DNA from: UBA7672 sp965229115
GTDB taxonomy: Bacteria > Pseudomonadota > Alphaproteobacteria > Caulobacterales > Hyphomonadaceae
Direction: 5' to 3'
Length of the DNA: 64,000 bases
NCBI GenBank assembly: GCA_965229115.1
Contig: CBDDIR010000003.1
Span: 558,001 to 622,000 of the forward strand
Shown here in pieces: positions 44,921 to 53,983 of the stretch. Both the position numbers and the translations under genes were made by a program. The number at the start of each line of letters is the position of its first letter. Positions within the stretch are counted from its first letter, which is position 1. The notes beneath the pieces are model-generated. The model was not told the DNA's origin. It did no database searches and saw only the letters and a program-made list of their open reading frames with translations.

Positions 44921-46141
44921 ATGTCCAAGGTAGGTTTTGAAGAATGGTGGGCGGTCGGTCGGGCAATGGCCTCGACGGATCTGCTTCGCTATGGCGCGGG
45001 AAACCGCTTCACAACCCAGTTTGAGACCCGTTTTGGCGCTATGATTGGCGCATCGAATGTACTGACCGTTACGAGCGGCACGGCAGCATTAACGACGGCC
45101 TTGGCGGCTGCCGGCATTGGTCCGGGCGATGAAGTGCTCGTTCCGGCATATACGTGGATGGCCACCGCGACGGCGCCCGTCATGGTCGGAGCTGTACCGG
45201 TTCTCGTCGATATCGATGAAACGTTGACGATGGATCCGATCGATCTCGAGGCAAAGATCACGCCTTACACGCGGGCGATCATTCCGGTTCATATGGTCAA
45301 CATGCCGGCCAATATGGATGCGATCATGAAGATCGCGCGCAAGCACAACTTGTTAGTGATCGAAGATTCCTGCCAGGCTGTGGGTGTCCGCTACCAGGAC
45401 AAATTCTGCGGCGCCATCGGTGATGCGGGCTGCTTCAGCTTTAACCCGCACAAGAATCTGAACATTGGCGAAGGCGGCGCCATCGCCACCAACGATCCGA
45501 AATTGTTCCGTCGCGCTCTCAACTATCACGATCTCGGCGTGTGGGCGCGCAATCACAAACTCGATGACGCCGAACCCCTTTTCATTGGTCACAACTTCCG
45601 CGCCAACGAAATCCAAGGAGCGATGCTCACAGCGCAGCTTGCAAAGCTGCAGCCCATGCTCAACCGCATGAAGGTGCGCCGTCGCATCATTGCTGACGTG
45701 ATCGCGAGCGAAGGCAACATCAGAGTTGCGCCTCACAACGACCCGGAGAATGCTGTCTCGCTTGCTGTCATCCTCGACACTGAAGAGCAGGCGATCGAGT
45801 ACAGCAAGCGGCCCGGCACTATCCGCGTGTTCGACAATTCGAAGCACATCTACACAAACTGGAAGGCCGTGATGGAGCGCCGCACGGCGCATCCAAAGAT
45901 GAACCCATGGGCATGGGCAAATCGTGATGTCACGTACTCAATGGACAGCTGCGCACGGTCTCTCGATATCCTGCGCCGTACCTGCCGTATCCGTCTTAGC
46001 GAGCAATGGCCAACGCTCGTTGCGCGCCGCAAGTCGCGCTGGCTGGCGCAGCCCTTGAGTTCGGGAAAGGCCGTGGCGACCTCGCAAGCAAAGCAATGCG
46101 CCAAGGTCGTTACAGGTAACGCGTCCGTTTTCGCGGAATAG
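44921..46141 (+). CDS. DegT/DnrJ/EryC1/StrS aminotransferase
   Basis: PLP-dependent sugar aminotransferase family protein of 406 residues. VTSGTAALTTALAAAGIGPG is the cofactor phosphate loop, GDEVLVPAYTWMATATAPVM follows, VIEDSCQAVGVRY holds the Asp that pairs with PLP, and SFNPHKNLNIGEGGAIATND carries the Schiff-base Lys. FIGHNFRANEIQGAMLTAQL is the usual DegT element. After RRTCRIRLSEQWP the last 50 residues are basic and do not follow the family pattern, so an altered C-terminus is possible. It is not beside sugar-nucleotide genes. It follows a GAGGAA ribosome site. Confidence 0.86.
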   Translation: MSKVGFEEWWAVGRAMASTDLLRYGAGNRFTTQFETRFGAMIGASNVLTVTSGTAALTTALAAAGIGPGDEVLVPAYTWMATATAPVMVGAVPVLVDIDETLTMDPIDLEAKITPYTRAIIPVHMVNMPANMDAIMKIARKHNLLVIEDSCQAVGVRYQDKFCGAIGDAGCFSFNPHKNLNIGEGGAIATNDPKLFRRALNYHDLGVWARNHKLDDAEPLFIGHNFRANEIQGAMLTAQLAKLQPMLNRMKVRRRIIADVIASEGNIRVAPHNDPENAVSLAVILDTEEQAIEYSKRPGTIRVFDNSKHIYTNWKAVMERRTAHPKMNPWAWANRDVTYSMDSCARSLDILRRTCRIRLSEQWPTLVARRKSRWLAQPLSSGKAVATSQAKQCAKVVTGNASVFAE

Positions 46142-46156
46142 GCTAGGCCATCGGCC

Positions 46157-46972
46157 CTAACCCACAAACGCCTTCTCGATCACGAACTCGGCCGGATGGG
46201 CGTTGGAGCCTTCCTTCAGCCCGGCCTTCTCCACCAGCGCTTTGATGTCGTTGATCATGTCCATAGACCCGCAAACCATCACGCGGTCGACGGCTGGGTC
46301 GAGTGGCGGCACTTCAAGATCGGCGAACAGGGCGCCATTCTCGATGCACGTCGTGATGCGCTCCTGGTTCGGCCAAGGCTCTCGCGTGACAGTGGTGTAG
46401 TGGACCAGGCGACCAAAGTGCTCGCCGACCAGTGGGTCGTCCCGCAGGCTCTCCACCAGCTCCTGGCCATATTTCAGCTCGCCGACTTCGCGGCAGGTAT
46501 GTGTGACAATCACCTGCTCGAAACGCGCATAGGTGTCCGGGTCGCGGATCACCGAGGCGAACGGCGCGAGGCCCGTGCCGGTCGAGAAGCAGTACAGCCG
46601 CTTGCCCGGGGTGAGGGCGTCATGGACCAGCGTGCCGGTCGATTTGCGTCCCAGCAGCACCTTGTCGCCCGGCTTGATCAGCTGGAGGCGAGAGGTCAGC
46701 GGGCCGTCCGGAGCTTTGATCGAGAAAAACTCCAGTTCCTCATCCCAGGAGGGGCTGGCGATCGAATAGGCGCGCAGTAGGGGTTTGCCGTTGGCCCCTT
46801 CAAGGCCGATCATCACGAACTCGCCCGACCGGAAACGGAAGGCCGACGGCCGTGTGATCCGGAACGAGAACATGCGGTCAGTATAATGTTTGACCGATAG
46901 AACCGTCTCTTCGGTAGGGGCGTTCGGCGATTTTGCAGGCTTTTCTGCGGGCTTGTCAGCGGCTTCCGTCAT
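46157..46972 (-). CDS. fpr: Ferredoxin-NADP+ reductase
   Basis: FAD enzyme of 271 residues transferring electrons between NADPH and ferredoxin or flavodoxin. An N-terminal 20-residue Ala/Lys/Pro extension precedes the core, which has FRSGEFVMIGLEGANGKPLL, RAYSIASPSWDEELEFFSIK (RxYS FAD motif), GPLTSRLQLIKPGDKVLLG, YCFSTGTGLAPFASVIRDPD (NADP-binding) and the terminal HPAEFVIEKAFVG, whose C-terminus resembles that of bacterial Fpr. Such a reductase could feed the sulfite reductase at 6312. That link is inference. Confidence 0.93.
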   Translation of the reverse strand: MTEAADKPAEKPAKSPNAPTEETVLSVKHYTDRMFSFRITRPSAFRFRSGEFVMIGLEGANGKPLLRAYSIASPSWDEELEFFSIKAPDGPLTSRLQLIKPGDKVLLGRKSTGTLVHDALTPGKRLYCFSTGTGLAPFASVIRDPDTYARFEQVIVTHTCREVGELKYGQELVESLRDDPLVGEHFGRLVHYTTVTREPWPNQERITTCIENGALFADLEVPPLDPAVDRVMVCGSMDMINDIKALVEKAGLKEGSNAHPAEFVIEKAFVG

Positions 46973-47222
46973 GGCGTCCTGGAGCTTTGGCGGAGGGCCC
47001 CGTCCGGCCCCTTTTCGCGCCGGTTGGACCTAGGCGGTAAGGCGCCCAAATGCAACTAATGCCAATGTTTAGCATAGTCTTTGCCCAGATTTGGCAGGTC
47101 CCCTGCAGGGGGCGGGTACTAACCGCCATAATGTCGCCCGCCACGCCATTTTGATACCTAGCAGGGCGGAAGACGCCTATGTTGTCTGCCTAACTCGTTG
47201 ACGGCCAAAGGATCCGGGACAC

Positions 47223-48335
47223 TTGCCACGTCTGCTGACCATCATGCTGGGGGCGATCGCGCTGATCGCTGCGGTCGTGGGTATCCGTTCCCTGATGGGG
47301 AACGGCGACGCCATCCGCGACGTACAGGCGGACAAGATCCCCACGCTCGACAAGGCCGTGCCCGACAGCTCTCAGGGCCGCAACGGTATGCCCGTCGTGG
47401 TGATCCGCTCCCAGGCCGTTGAGCGCCCTCTGTTCCTATCGATCGGCGGCCGGACCGAAGCGCGCATTCTCGATGTGAAATCCGAGTCCGCCGGCACGGT
47501 TACCAGCGCCCCGATCAGCGAGGGCGCCCTGGTCGAGAAAGACACCCTCCTGTGCGGCCTTGATGTTGATGGCGCCAGCGCGCGGGTCCGCGAAGCTGAA
47601 GCCGCCATGGCGGGCAAGAAGCAGGCTTACGAAGCCTCGGTCAAACTGGTCGAGAATGGCTGGGCCACGCAAGGCCGTCTTACCTCGGCCAAGGCGGCGC
47701 TCGACGGCGCACAGGCGTCGCTCGACGTCGCGCGCTCGGATCTTCGCAAGATGCAGGTCCGCGCACCGTTCCGTGGTGTGTTCGAGAAGCGCAATGCCGA
47801 TGTCGGCCAGTTCCTGAACCCGGGCGGTTCATGCGGCGTCGTGGTGCAGCTCGACCCGATCGTGTTCGCAGCTCAAGCCACTGAAAAACAGGCTGGTCAG
47901 ATCCTTGTCGACGGCAACGCCAAGGTGCGTCTGTCGGACGGGGCTGAGGTCGACGGCAAGGTCACTTATCTTGCGCGCGTTGCGGATGCATCGACCCGCC
48001 AGTTCCGGGTTGAGGTATCAGTGCCCAATCCGAAGAACGCCATCGCTGTCGGCCGCACAGCCGAGATCAAGGTCGAAACCGGCAAGGGCTATGCGCATCG
48101 CGTAAGCCCAGCCTTGCTGCTGCCAGACAGCCAGGGGCGCATCGGCGTCCGCTTTGTCGACGTCGGCGGCGTGGTCAGCTTCGTCGCGGCAGACATCATC
48201 GACGAGACGCCGGATGGCATCTGGGTCGCCGGCCTGCCGCGCAATGCGCTGCTGGTCGCTGAAGGTCAGGACAATGTGCAGGCGGGTCTGCGGGTGACGC
48301 CGAACGTCCGCGAAGACAGCAAGACCGCGCCGTAA
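47223..48335 (+). CDS. RND efflux periplasmic adaptor (membrane fusion protein), orphan
   Basis: A 370-residue adaptor of the HlyD/AcrA type. One signal/anchor helix (MLGAIALIAAVVGIRSL) comes first. Then VRAPFRGVFEKRNADVGQFL, the lipoyl/barrel landmark, with coiled-coil hairpin between (VREAEAAMAGKKQAYEASVK, AKAALDGAQASLDVARSDLR) and the beta-barrel VFAAQATEKQAGQILVDGNA. The frame opens at a TTG with AAGGA ten bases upstream; an ATG seven codons in (47244) is an alternative. No RND pump gene follows; the next gene runs the other way. The pump must be elsewhere or the adaptor is unpaired. Confidence 0.88.
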   Translation: MPRLLTIMLGAIALIAAVVGIRSLMGNGDAIRDVQADKIPTLDKAVPDSSQGRNGMPVVVIRSQAVERPLFLSIGGRTEARILDVKSESAGTVTSAPISEGALVEKDTLLCGLDVDGASARVREAEAAMAGKKQAYEASVKLVENGWATQGRLTSAKAALDGAQASLDVARSDLRKMQVRAPFRGVFEKRNADVGQFLNPGGSCGVVVQLDPIVFAAQATEKQAGQILVDGNAKVRLSDGAEVDGKVTYLARVADASTRQFRVEVSVPNPKNAIAVGRTAEIKVETGKGYAHRVSPALLLPDSQGRIGVRFVDVGGVVSFVAADIIDETPDGIWVAGLPRNALLVAEGQDNVQAGLRVTPNVREDSKTAP

Positions 48336-48339
48336 GGCC

Positions 48340-49893
48340 TTACTCTTCAGCGTGTCCCTCGAACTGCTTCTCGTAGCCCGGCGTGCGCGGCACGTGCTTG
48401 TAACCCGAAGCCAGGTACAGCTTCAGCTTGCGCTCGCGCGTCGGGCCAAGCGGTACGGTGAGATAACCCACCGGCTCGGTCGAAGCGAAATCCGCGCGGA
48501 TCATCGGGCGGTCAGCGGGCGCAATGCTGGCAATCAGCAACCGCGTGTCGTCGCCAGGCTGCAGCATGCCGGCTTCCTCGGCGTGGCTGCGCGGATGGTC
48601 ATCGTGCAGCCAAGTGCGCAACGGCGCGATTTCCATATTGCGGCTGTAGTAGTCGAGCCCGTGCCAAAGCTCGCGATCATCGACCAGGATGGCGGTCGCG
48701 CCGATTTCGCGGGCTTTGGCGTCCAGCCCGGCGACCGTTTCCTTCCAGCCGCGGACGCCCTTCATGCCGTTCGATGCGCGCAAGGCGTCTGCGAGCGAGG
48801 GGGCGGTCCAGAACACCATGAACGCCACGCCCACGATCAGGTTCAGCGCGACGCTCGCTTTCAGGATCGGCGACACCTTCAGGCGGCTGGTTTCCGATCC
48901 AAAGCCACGATCAATCCATGACGCCAGCAGCACGCAGGCGGCAGGGTAGGCTGTCGCCGCCCAGTTGGCGTGCGCGCGCGACATGATCTCCTGTCCCATG
49001 ATGACAATCAGGGGCGGGGCGATGAATGCCAGCAGCCACAGCTCGCGCGTCGTCGTCCACTTGTCCTTGCGGCCCAGGATCAGTGCGAACCCAGCTAGCA
49101 GCAGCAGAAGCGAAATTGGCCCGAACACCGCCGATTGATCGCCGAGATACGTGAAGACGTGCAGTGGATTGAAACCAGCCTCCCCAAGGTTGGCGTTATC
49201 CGCCGTGTGGCTGACGGTCGCGAAATCATGCGCGAAGTTCCACCAGATGTTCGGTCCCCACACGACCAGCGACGCCACAACAAGGGCTGCGCCAGCCGGC
49301 GACAGCATCGCCCTGCGCATGTCGCGGTCGAGCAGCGCGGCCAAGGCTGCGCCGCCCCACAGATACAGCGCAGCATACTTGCCCAGCATGGCGAGGCCGA
49401 TCATCGCGCCGGCGAGGATCGCATCTCCCATCTTCCCGCTGTCCCGGAACCGCCACAGGAAATAGACCGCCGCCGCCCACGCAGGCAGCAGTACGGCATC
49501 GGTCGACATGATCGTCGAAGACAGCGTTATCCCTGGCATCAGCAGGTACAGCGTCGCCGCCCAGGCGCCCACGCGCGCATTGAAGGCCTGCTTGCCCAGC
49601 AGGAACAGGAACATCGCCGCGATGCCGTGCAGGATGGGTGAGGGCAGCCGGATGGCCCATTCGCCATCCCCGAACACAGTGGTCGAGGCAGCAATGATCC
49701 AGGCGATCAGCGGCGGCTTGGAATAATAGCCAAAGTCCAGCGTGCGCGACCAACGCCAGTACTGCGCCTCATCCGGCCCGATCTCCATCGGTGTCGCAAT
49801 CACGACCGCGATCCGCACCAGCACGACCGCCGCAATTACGAAGGCTGCGCAAAGCGTGGGGTTGCGGCGCCAGAGGTCTGTCAGGGCATTCAT
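48340..49893 (-). CDS. Glycosyltransferase family 39 membrane protein (ArnT/PMT-like)
   Basis: A 517-residue inner-membrane glycosyltransferase of the polyprenyl-phosphate-dependent type. About 10-12 helices with the diagnostic first periplasmic loop ATPMEIGPDEAQYWRWSRTL (the D-E catalytic acid pair), then LDFGYYSKPPLIAWIIAAST, the PPL region seen in GT39 proteins. Mid helices include GITLSSTIMSTDAVLLPAWA. A soluble C-terminal domain follows from about residue 380. The start at MNALTDLWRR is chosen; a longer frame exists. Sugar and acceptor (lipid A or protein) cannot be told. Confidence 0.87.
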   Translation of the reverse strand: MNALTDLWRRNPTLCAAFVIAAVVLVRIAVVIATPMEIGPDEAQYWRWSRTLDFGYYSKPPLIAWIIAASTTVFGDGEWAIRLPSPILHGIAAMFLFLLGKQAFNARVGAWAATLYLLMPGITLSSTIMSTDAVLLPAWAAAVYFLWRFRDSGKMGDAILAGAMIGLAMLGKYAALYLWGGAALAALLDRDMRRAMLSPAGAALVVASLVVWGPNIWWNFAHDFATVSHTADNANLGEAGFNPLHVFTYLGDQSAVFGPISLLLLLAGFALILGRKDKWTTTRELWLLAFIAPPLIVIMGQEIMSRAHANWAATAYPAACVLLASWIDRGFGSETSRLKVSPILKASVALNLIVGVAFMVFWTAPSLADALRASNGMKGVRGWKETVAGLDAKAREIGATAILVDDRELWHGLDYYSRNMEIAPLRTWLHDDHPRSHAEEAGMLQPGDDTRLLIASIAPADRPMIRADFASTEPVGYLTVPLGPTRERKLKLYLASGYKHVPRTPGYEKQFEGHAEE

Positions 49894-49940
49894 GCGGCAA
49901 ATCCGGGGACCGGTACCAATGGGGCCCCCTTTTAGCGCCA

Positions 49941-49975
49941 TAAAAACAAAATGGGCCACCCCGAAGGGCGGCCCA
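49941..49975 (-). terminator. Intrinsic terminator of the TonB receptor gene
   Basis: On the minus strand TGGGCC-G-CCC, a TTCG tetraloop and GGG-T-GGCCCA form a stem of nine pairs with one mismatch, directly followed by TTTTGTTTTTA. Position 49952-49975 plus the T-run. It begins about 28 bases after the receptor stop at 50003. Confidence 0.88.
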
Positions 49976-50002
49976 TCCAGTCGTTGCGATCGTCCGGTTG
50001 GC

Positions 50003-52564
50003 TTAGAAGCCGTAGCGGAAGCTGATCGTGGCCGTACGCGGCGAGCCGATGTTGGCGAACGGGGTGCTGAACCCCGGCGCGCCGACGATCGACGTAGTCG
50101 TGCTGCCGATCGAGCCGTAGTAGTCTTTGTCGAAGACGTTGCTGACGTTCAGCTGAACCGACGAGCCTTCGAGGCCAAAGTCATCGAGCGGAACGCGGAA
50201 GTCGATATCCGTGATCGCGTAGGCTTCAACTTGCTGGTCGTTCACGTCCGTGACCCAACGGTCGCCGACGAATTTGACCTGCGCGCCGAACTTGGCCCAA
50301 GAGGCGAAATCGTACTCAACGCGAGCCGACCAGGTCCAATCCGGGGTCTCAACCAGCTGTTTGCCTTTGGTGCGAGAGAACGTGGTGGCCGAGAGCTGGA
50401 TGTCATTCAGGATTTCGCTCTGGTTATAAGAAGCGGAACCGAACAGACGGAGGGTATCCGAAGCTTCCCAACCCACAGCGACGTCAACGCCCGACTGCTG
50501 AACTTCACCGACGTTGCGGTCGATGCTGATGCCGAGGTCCTGGTCGAAGGACTGAACGATGCGGTTCTGGAATTTCGTGTTCCAGTAGCTGGAGTTGAAG
50601 ATGATGTCGCCGAGCGAGTAGCGGTAGCCGATCTCGATCGTCTGGCTGGTTTCTGCCTGCACGTCCGGGTTGCCGATCGAACCGTCGGCAAGACGGAACA
50701 CGGTGTAGAGGTTGTCCGTGCGCGGCAGCGAGGTCGATTCAGCGTAGCTGCCGAACACCTGGCTGTCGCCGAACTGGTAGCTGACGCCGACGTTCGGGAG
50801 AATGTCGTCGAACTTCAGCGTTTTCGAGTACGGCGAAATGTACTGGGTCGTCGCGCCGGTGAAGGTGACGTTGCCGTTGGCAAGCGTCGCGTTCGGCGTT
50901 TCGGTCGTGCAGCGAACGTTGCTTGTGCCGACTTGCGAGAAGCAGTACTGGTTCAGTTCGCGCTCGAAGTTCGGGTTACGAACGCCGATGCTGACGTTCA
51001 GGTCGCGATCCAGGAACCAGCCGCGGTATTCAAGGCTGAACTGGTTGAGCTGGGCGATCGAGAAGCGGTCACGGTTACGCAGGAAGCTGGCGCCGTCGAC
51101 CGTGTTGATCTTCGTGCCTTGACCGTCCTTGCCGCCGAAGTTGCTTTCGTAGGTGTTGGTGTCGGCGTTGATGTAGCCGAATTCGCCGGTCTGGCGGTGA
51201 CGGCCGCGGTCGAACGTGTAGGCGAAGCGCAGCATGTTATCCGGGTTGATTTCCCAGATCAGCGACGACAGAACGCCAACACGACGGGTGTTGGTGTTCG
51301 ACGGGTTCATCACGCGAACCTGGTCGTTCAGGTCGCCGTCGCCGTTGAGGTCAACGCCGCGCGTGGCGTTTGGAGCCAGGTTGCCGATCAGCTGACGGGT
51401 CAGCACAGGGCAGTTGGCGGCGGTGTTGGCGCTCGTCGAACCGTTGCAGCTTTCATAGACCAGAATGTTCTGGGTGCCGCCGTTGGCCAGCGTGTACTGG
51501 AACGAGGGATCGACCGTCAGGGTCAGGCTGTCGCCGAGCGAAAACTTCGACTGGCCGCGAACGTTGCCCGTGTTCGACGGGTTGATACGCAGACCCCAGT
51601 AGCTGGAGTTCGCTGCCGGATCGATATCGATGTCGCCGGTCAGCGCGCCGGTAGCTGCTGTTCTGGTGATGGGAGCGTAGTTGTCGTTGAAGTCGAACTT
51701 GAAGCCGCGCGGGTCAGTGACCGTCTGCGGCTGCGTCGCGATCGAGCCGTTGGCGTTGTAGGTCGCGAGGTTCGGGCCGAAGTAGGCGTTGTTGCGGTTC
51801 TCGTTGTAGTGCGCAGCAACGCTGACGAAGTCGCCGTTATCGCCAATCGGCTGATAAACCTTGAAGTTGGCTTGTTTCTTGTCCAGGCCGCCTTGGCCTT
51901 TGAACTTGTCGTAGGACTGGTCGGAGTAGGCGAACCAGGCCTTGGTGCCCCACGGGGTGAACACGCCGGTGTCGAGGAAGGCCATGTAGCGCTGGAAGGC
52001 GTGGTCGCCGAGGGCGCCTTGGACGAAGCCGCCGAATTCATCAGCCGGCATGCGGCTGGTGAGGCCGATCGTGCCGCCGGTCGAGGCTGCGGTCGGGCTG
52101 TCGACGTCGGTCGAGCCGGTGTTGACCTGGGCGCTGCCGATGAGTTCGCCGTCGACCAGCTGGTTGGTGTAGGTGGCGTAGTTGCCGGTGTCGTTCAGCG
52201 GCATGCCGTCGAAGGTGAGGGCGACGCGGTTGCCGTCGAAGCCGTGCAGACGGATGTTGCCGCCGCTGGAGCCGTAGGGGTCGTTGTTGGTGAAGTTCAG
52301 GCCCGGCGTGACGATGTTGAGGGTCTGCAGGATGGTCTGGCCCGGGGCCTGCTTGTCGATGAACTCTTGGTCGATGGTCGTGCGCGACTTGGCGACCGTT
52401 TCAACCTGGATCGTGCCGCCGACATTGTCGGGGCCCGACTGGCCGGTGATCACGACGTAATCCATCGTGCTCGAAGCCGTGGACTGAGCGTGGGCGGCAG
52501 CCGCCGCAAACGCATTTCCAACAAGCGCAGTCGTCGCCAGGAAGGCGAGCTTCTTCGTCATCAT
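50003..52564 (-). CDS. TonB-dependent outer-membrane receptor
   Basis: An 853-residue outer-membrane transporter. Signal peptide MTKKLAFLATTALVGNAFAA (cleaved near HAQ). The plug has DYVVITGQSGPDNVGGTIQV, then SRTTIDQEFIDKQAPGQTIL, GNIRLHGFDGNRVALTFDGM and SPTAASTGGTIGLTSRMPAD. The barrel is long with repeated aromatic strand ends, and the last residues RTATISFRYGF close with Phe as needed for outer-membrane insertion. The TonB box is not evident. Substrate unknown: siderophores, vitamin B12 or sugars are the usual ones. It stands alone with its own terminator and a 395-base leader. Confidence 0.94.
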   Translation of the reverse strand: MMTKKLAFLATTALVGNAFAAAAAHAQSTASSTMDYVVITGQSGPDNVGGTIQVETVAKSRTTIDQEFIDKQAPGQTILQTLNIVTPGLNFTNNDPYGSSGGNIRLHGFDGNRVALTFDGMPLNDTGNYATYTNQLVDGELIGSAQVNTGSTDVDSPTAASTGGTIGLTSRMPADEFGGFVQGALGDHAFQRYMAFLDTGVFTPWGTKAWFAYSDQSYDKFKGQGGLDKKQANFKVYQPIGDNGDFVSVAAHYNENRNNAYFGPNLATYNANGSIATQPQTVTDPRGFKFDFNDNYAPITRTAATGALTGDIDIDPAANSSYWGLRINPSNTGNVRGQSKFSLGDSLTLTVDPSFQYTLANGGTQNILVYESCNGSTSANTAANCPVLTRQLIGNLAPNATRGVDLNGDGDLNDQVRVMNPSNTNTRRVGVLSSLIWEINPDNMLRFAYTFDRGRHRQTGEFGYINADTNTYESNFGGKDGQGTKINTVDGASFLRNRDRFSIAQLNQFSLEYRGWFLDRDLNVSIGVRNPNFERELNQYCFSQVGTSNVRCTTETPNATLANGNVTFTGATTQYISPYSKTLKFDDILPNVGVSYQFGDSQVFGSYAESTSLPRTDNLYTVFRLADGSIGNPDVQAETSQTIEIGYRYSLGDIIFNSSYWNTKFQNRIVQSFDQDLGISIDRNVGEVQQSGVDVAVGWEASDTLRLFGSASYNQSEILNDIQLSATTFSRTKGKQLVETPDWTWSARVEYDFASWAKFGAQVKFVGDRWVTDVNDQQVEAYAITDIDFRVPLDDFGLEGSSVQLNVSNVFDKDYYGSIGSTTTSIVGAPGFSTPFANIGSPRTATISFRYGF

Positions 52565-52959
52565 CTAGTTGACCCCTCAATCGATCCCAGTGGGTGGACG
52601 CCACAACGGCCCAGCTCAGTGCGGTGCAGCATTTAGCACCGCTCAGCGGCGGCTCATAAGAGCGCTGTAAGACGGATTGGTGACATCGGCGCCGGTTCGC
52701 CTCACGGTGTATCGCCAAAGACACGCTCTTGCCACGAAACTGACCGACTTGCCGCAGGGGGTGCGTCCGCCTGCCGCTGCTCGGCTGCGACAAGTCTGCC
52801 TGTGGATAGACTGTGGAAGAATTTGCCCCACTCAAATGAGTCGCGCAGCTAGTTCTGCTTGTGCGCTGGACCACAGGTGATAGAGCGCGTTGCGCAAAGT
52901 GCTGCGGCGCAATGCGTTTCTCTGTTTCGGATCATCCGACAGCTTGCCGGAGGGCCATT
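52565..52959. other. Divergent promoter region
   Basis: 395 bases between the divergent TonB receptor and agmatine deiminase genes. It should hold both promoters. No hairpin with a T-run, repeat or riboswitch was recognised. A GGAGGG ribosome site precedes the deiminase ATG at 52960. Frames read through part of it, but they are short and biased like noise. Confidence 0.5.
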
Positions 52960-53973
52960 ATGGGCGACACGATTCTTCACCCACCAGCTGAATGGGCGCC
53001 CCACAGCGCCATCTGGACGGCCTTCCCGGCCGACGAGGAACTGTGGCTCGAGAATCTCGCGCCAGCGCAGGCTGAATTTGCCGCGATGGTGAAGGCTCTC
53101 GCACAACCCGGCCCCGACGGACGTCCCGGCGACAAGATGAAAGTGCTGGTGAATGGCCCGACCGCCATGCTGTCAGCCGAGAAGCTGATCGGCGAGCACG
53201 CCGAGCTGATCGATGCGCGCTATGGCGACATCTGGATCCGCGACACGGGCCCCGTCTTCTATTCCAACGACCGCTGTGCGCTGTTCACGTTCAACGGCTG
53301 GGGCGGCAAGTACGTTCTTGAGTATGACGACCAGGTCGGCGCGTTCATCGCGATCCAGGCCGGCGCAGACGCGACCCGCTGGGACCGCGTTCTGGAAGGC
53401 GGCGCGGTCGACTGGGACGGCGAGGGCACGATCCTGACCACCAAGGAATGCCTGCTGAACCCGAATCGCAACCCGCTGATGAGCGAAGCCGACGTCAAAA
53501 CCATGCTGCACGACGCGCTCGGCTCGCGCGCGACGATCTGGATCGAGCGTGGCCTTCTGAACGACCATACGGACGGCCACGTCGACAATATCGCGCGTTT
53601 CCTGTCCCCGGGCGTCGTTGCCTGCCAGTCGGCCGCCGATGCGGACGATCCGAACGCCGCGCGACTCGACGAGATCGCGGCGCAGCTCGAGAACCAGCGC
53701 GACGCCCGCGGGCGTCTTCTCAAGGTCGTGCGCATCCCGTCGCCGGGCCGCGTCGAGAACGAGGATGGCGACGTTGTGCCGGCCAGCCACATGAACTTCC
53801 TGATCGGCAATTCCACGGTGGTCGTGCCGACCTATGGCACGCCGAGCGCCCAGCGCGCCGTGGAAGCGCTGAAGCCATACTTCCCCGGCCGGCATGTTGT
53901 AGGTCTGCCGTCACGCCATATCTTGAGCGGCGGCGGTTCGTTCCACTGCATCACGCAACAACAGCCTGCCTGA
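52960..53973 (+). CDS. aguA: Agmatine deiminase
   Basis: Hydrolyses agmatine to N-carbamoylputrescine and ammonia; pentein-fold guanidine-group enzyme of 337 residues. Catalytic pieces are ARYGDIWIRDTGPVFY, VLEGGAVDWDGEGTILTTKE, GLLNDHTDGHVDNIARFL with the catalytic His/Asp and the C-terminal SGGGSFHC, whose Cys (C330) is the nucleophile. The ATG at 52960 is chosen for its ribosome site and the family's normal start (ILHPPAEWAPHSAIWTAFP). It is followed 10 bases on by the amidase gene that uses its product. Confidence 0.95.
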   Translation: MGDTILHPPAEWAPHSAIWTAFPADEELWLENLAPAQAEFAAMVKALAQPGPDGRPGDKMKVLVNGPTAMLSAEKLIGEHAELIDARYGDIWIRDTGPVFYSNDRCALFTFNGWGGKYVLEYDDQVGAFIAIQAGADATRWDRVLEGGAVDWDGEGTILTTKECLLNPNRNPLMSEADVKTMLHDALGSRATIWIERGLLNDHTDGHVDNIARFLSPGVVACQSAADADDPNAARLDEIAAQLENQRDARGRLLKVVRIPSPGRVENEDGDVVPASHMNFLIGNSTVVVPTYGTPSAQRAVEALKPYFPGRHVVGLPSRHILSGGGSFHCITQQQPA

Positions 53974-53983
53974 GGAGGCTTTC

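Noticed and set aside
45960..46141. Frameshift at the end of the DegT aminotransferase
   Set aside because: The C-terminus departs from the family pattern after RRTCRI, but the other two frames do not restore it, so an actual frameshift could not be shown.
49742..52636. A 964-residue plus-strand frame over the glycosyltransferase and TonB receptor
   Set aside because: It is the mirror of two real minus-strand genes; its Val/Ala/Arg/Asp-rich translation shows no domain, as expected for antisense of GC-rich codons.
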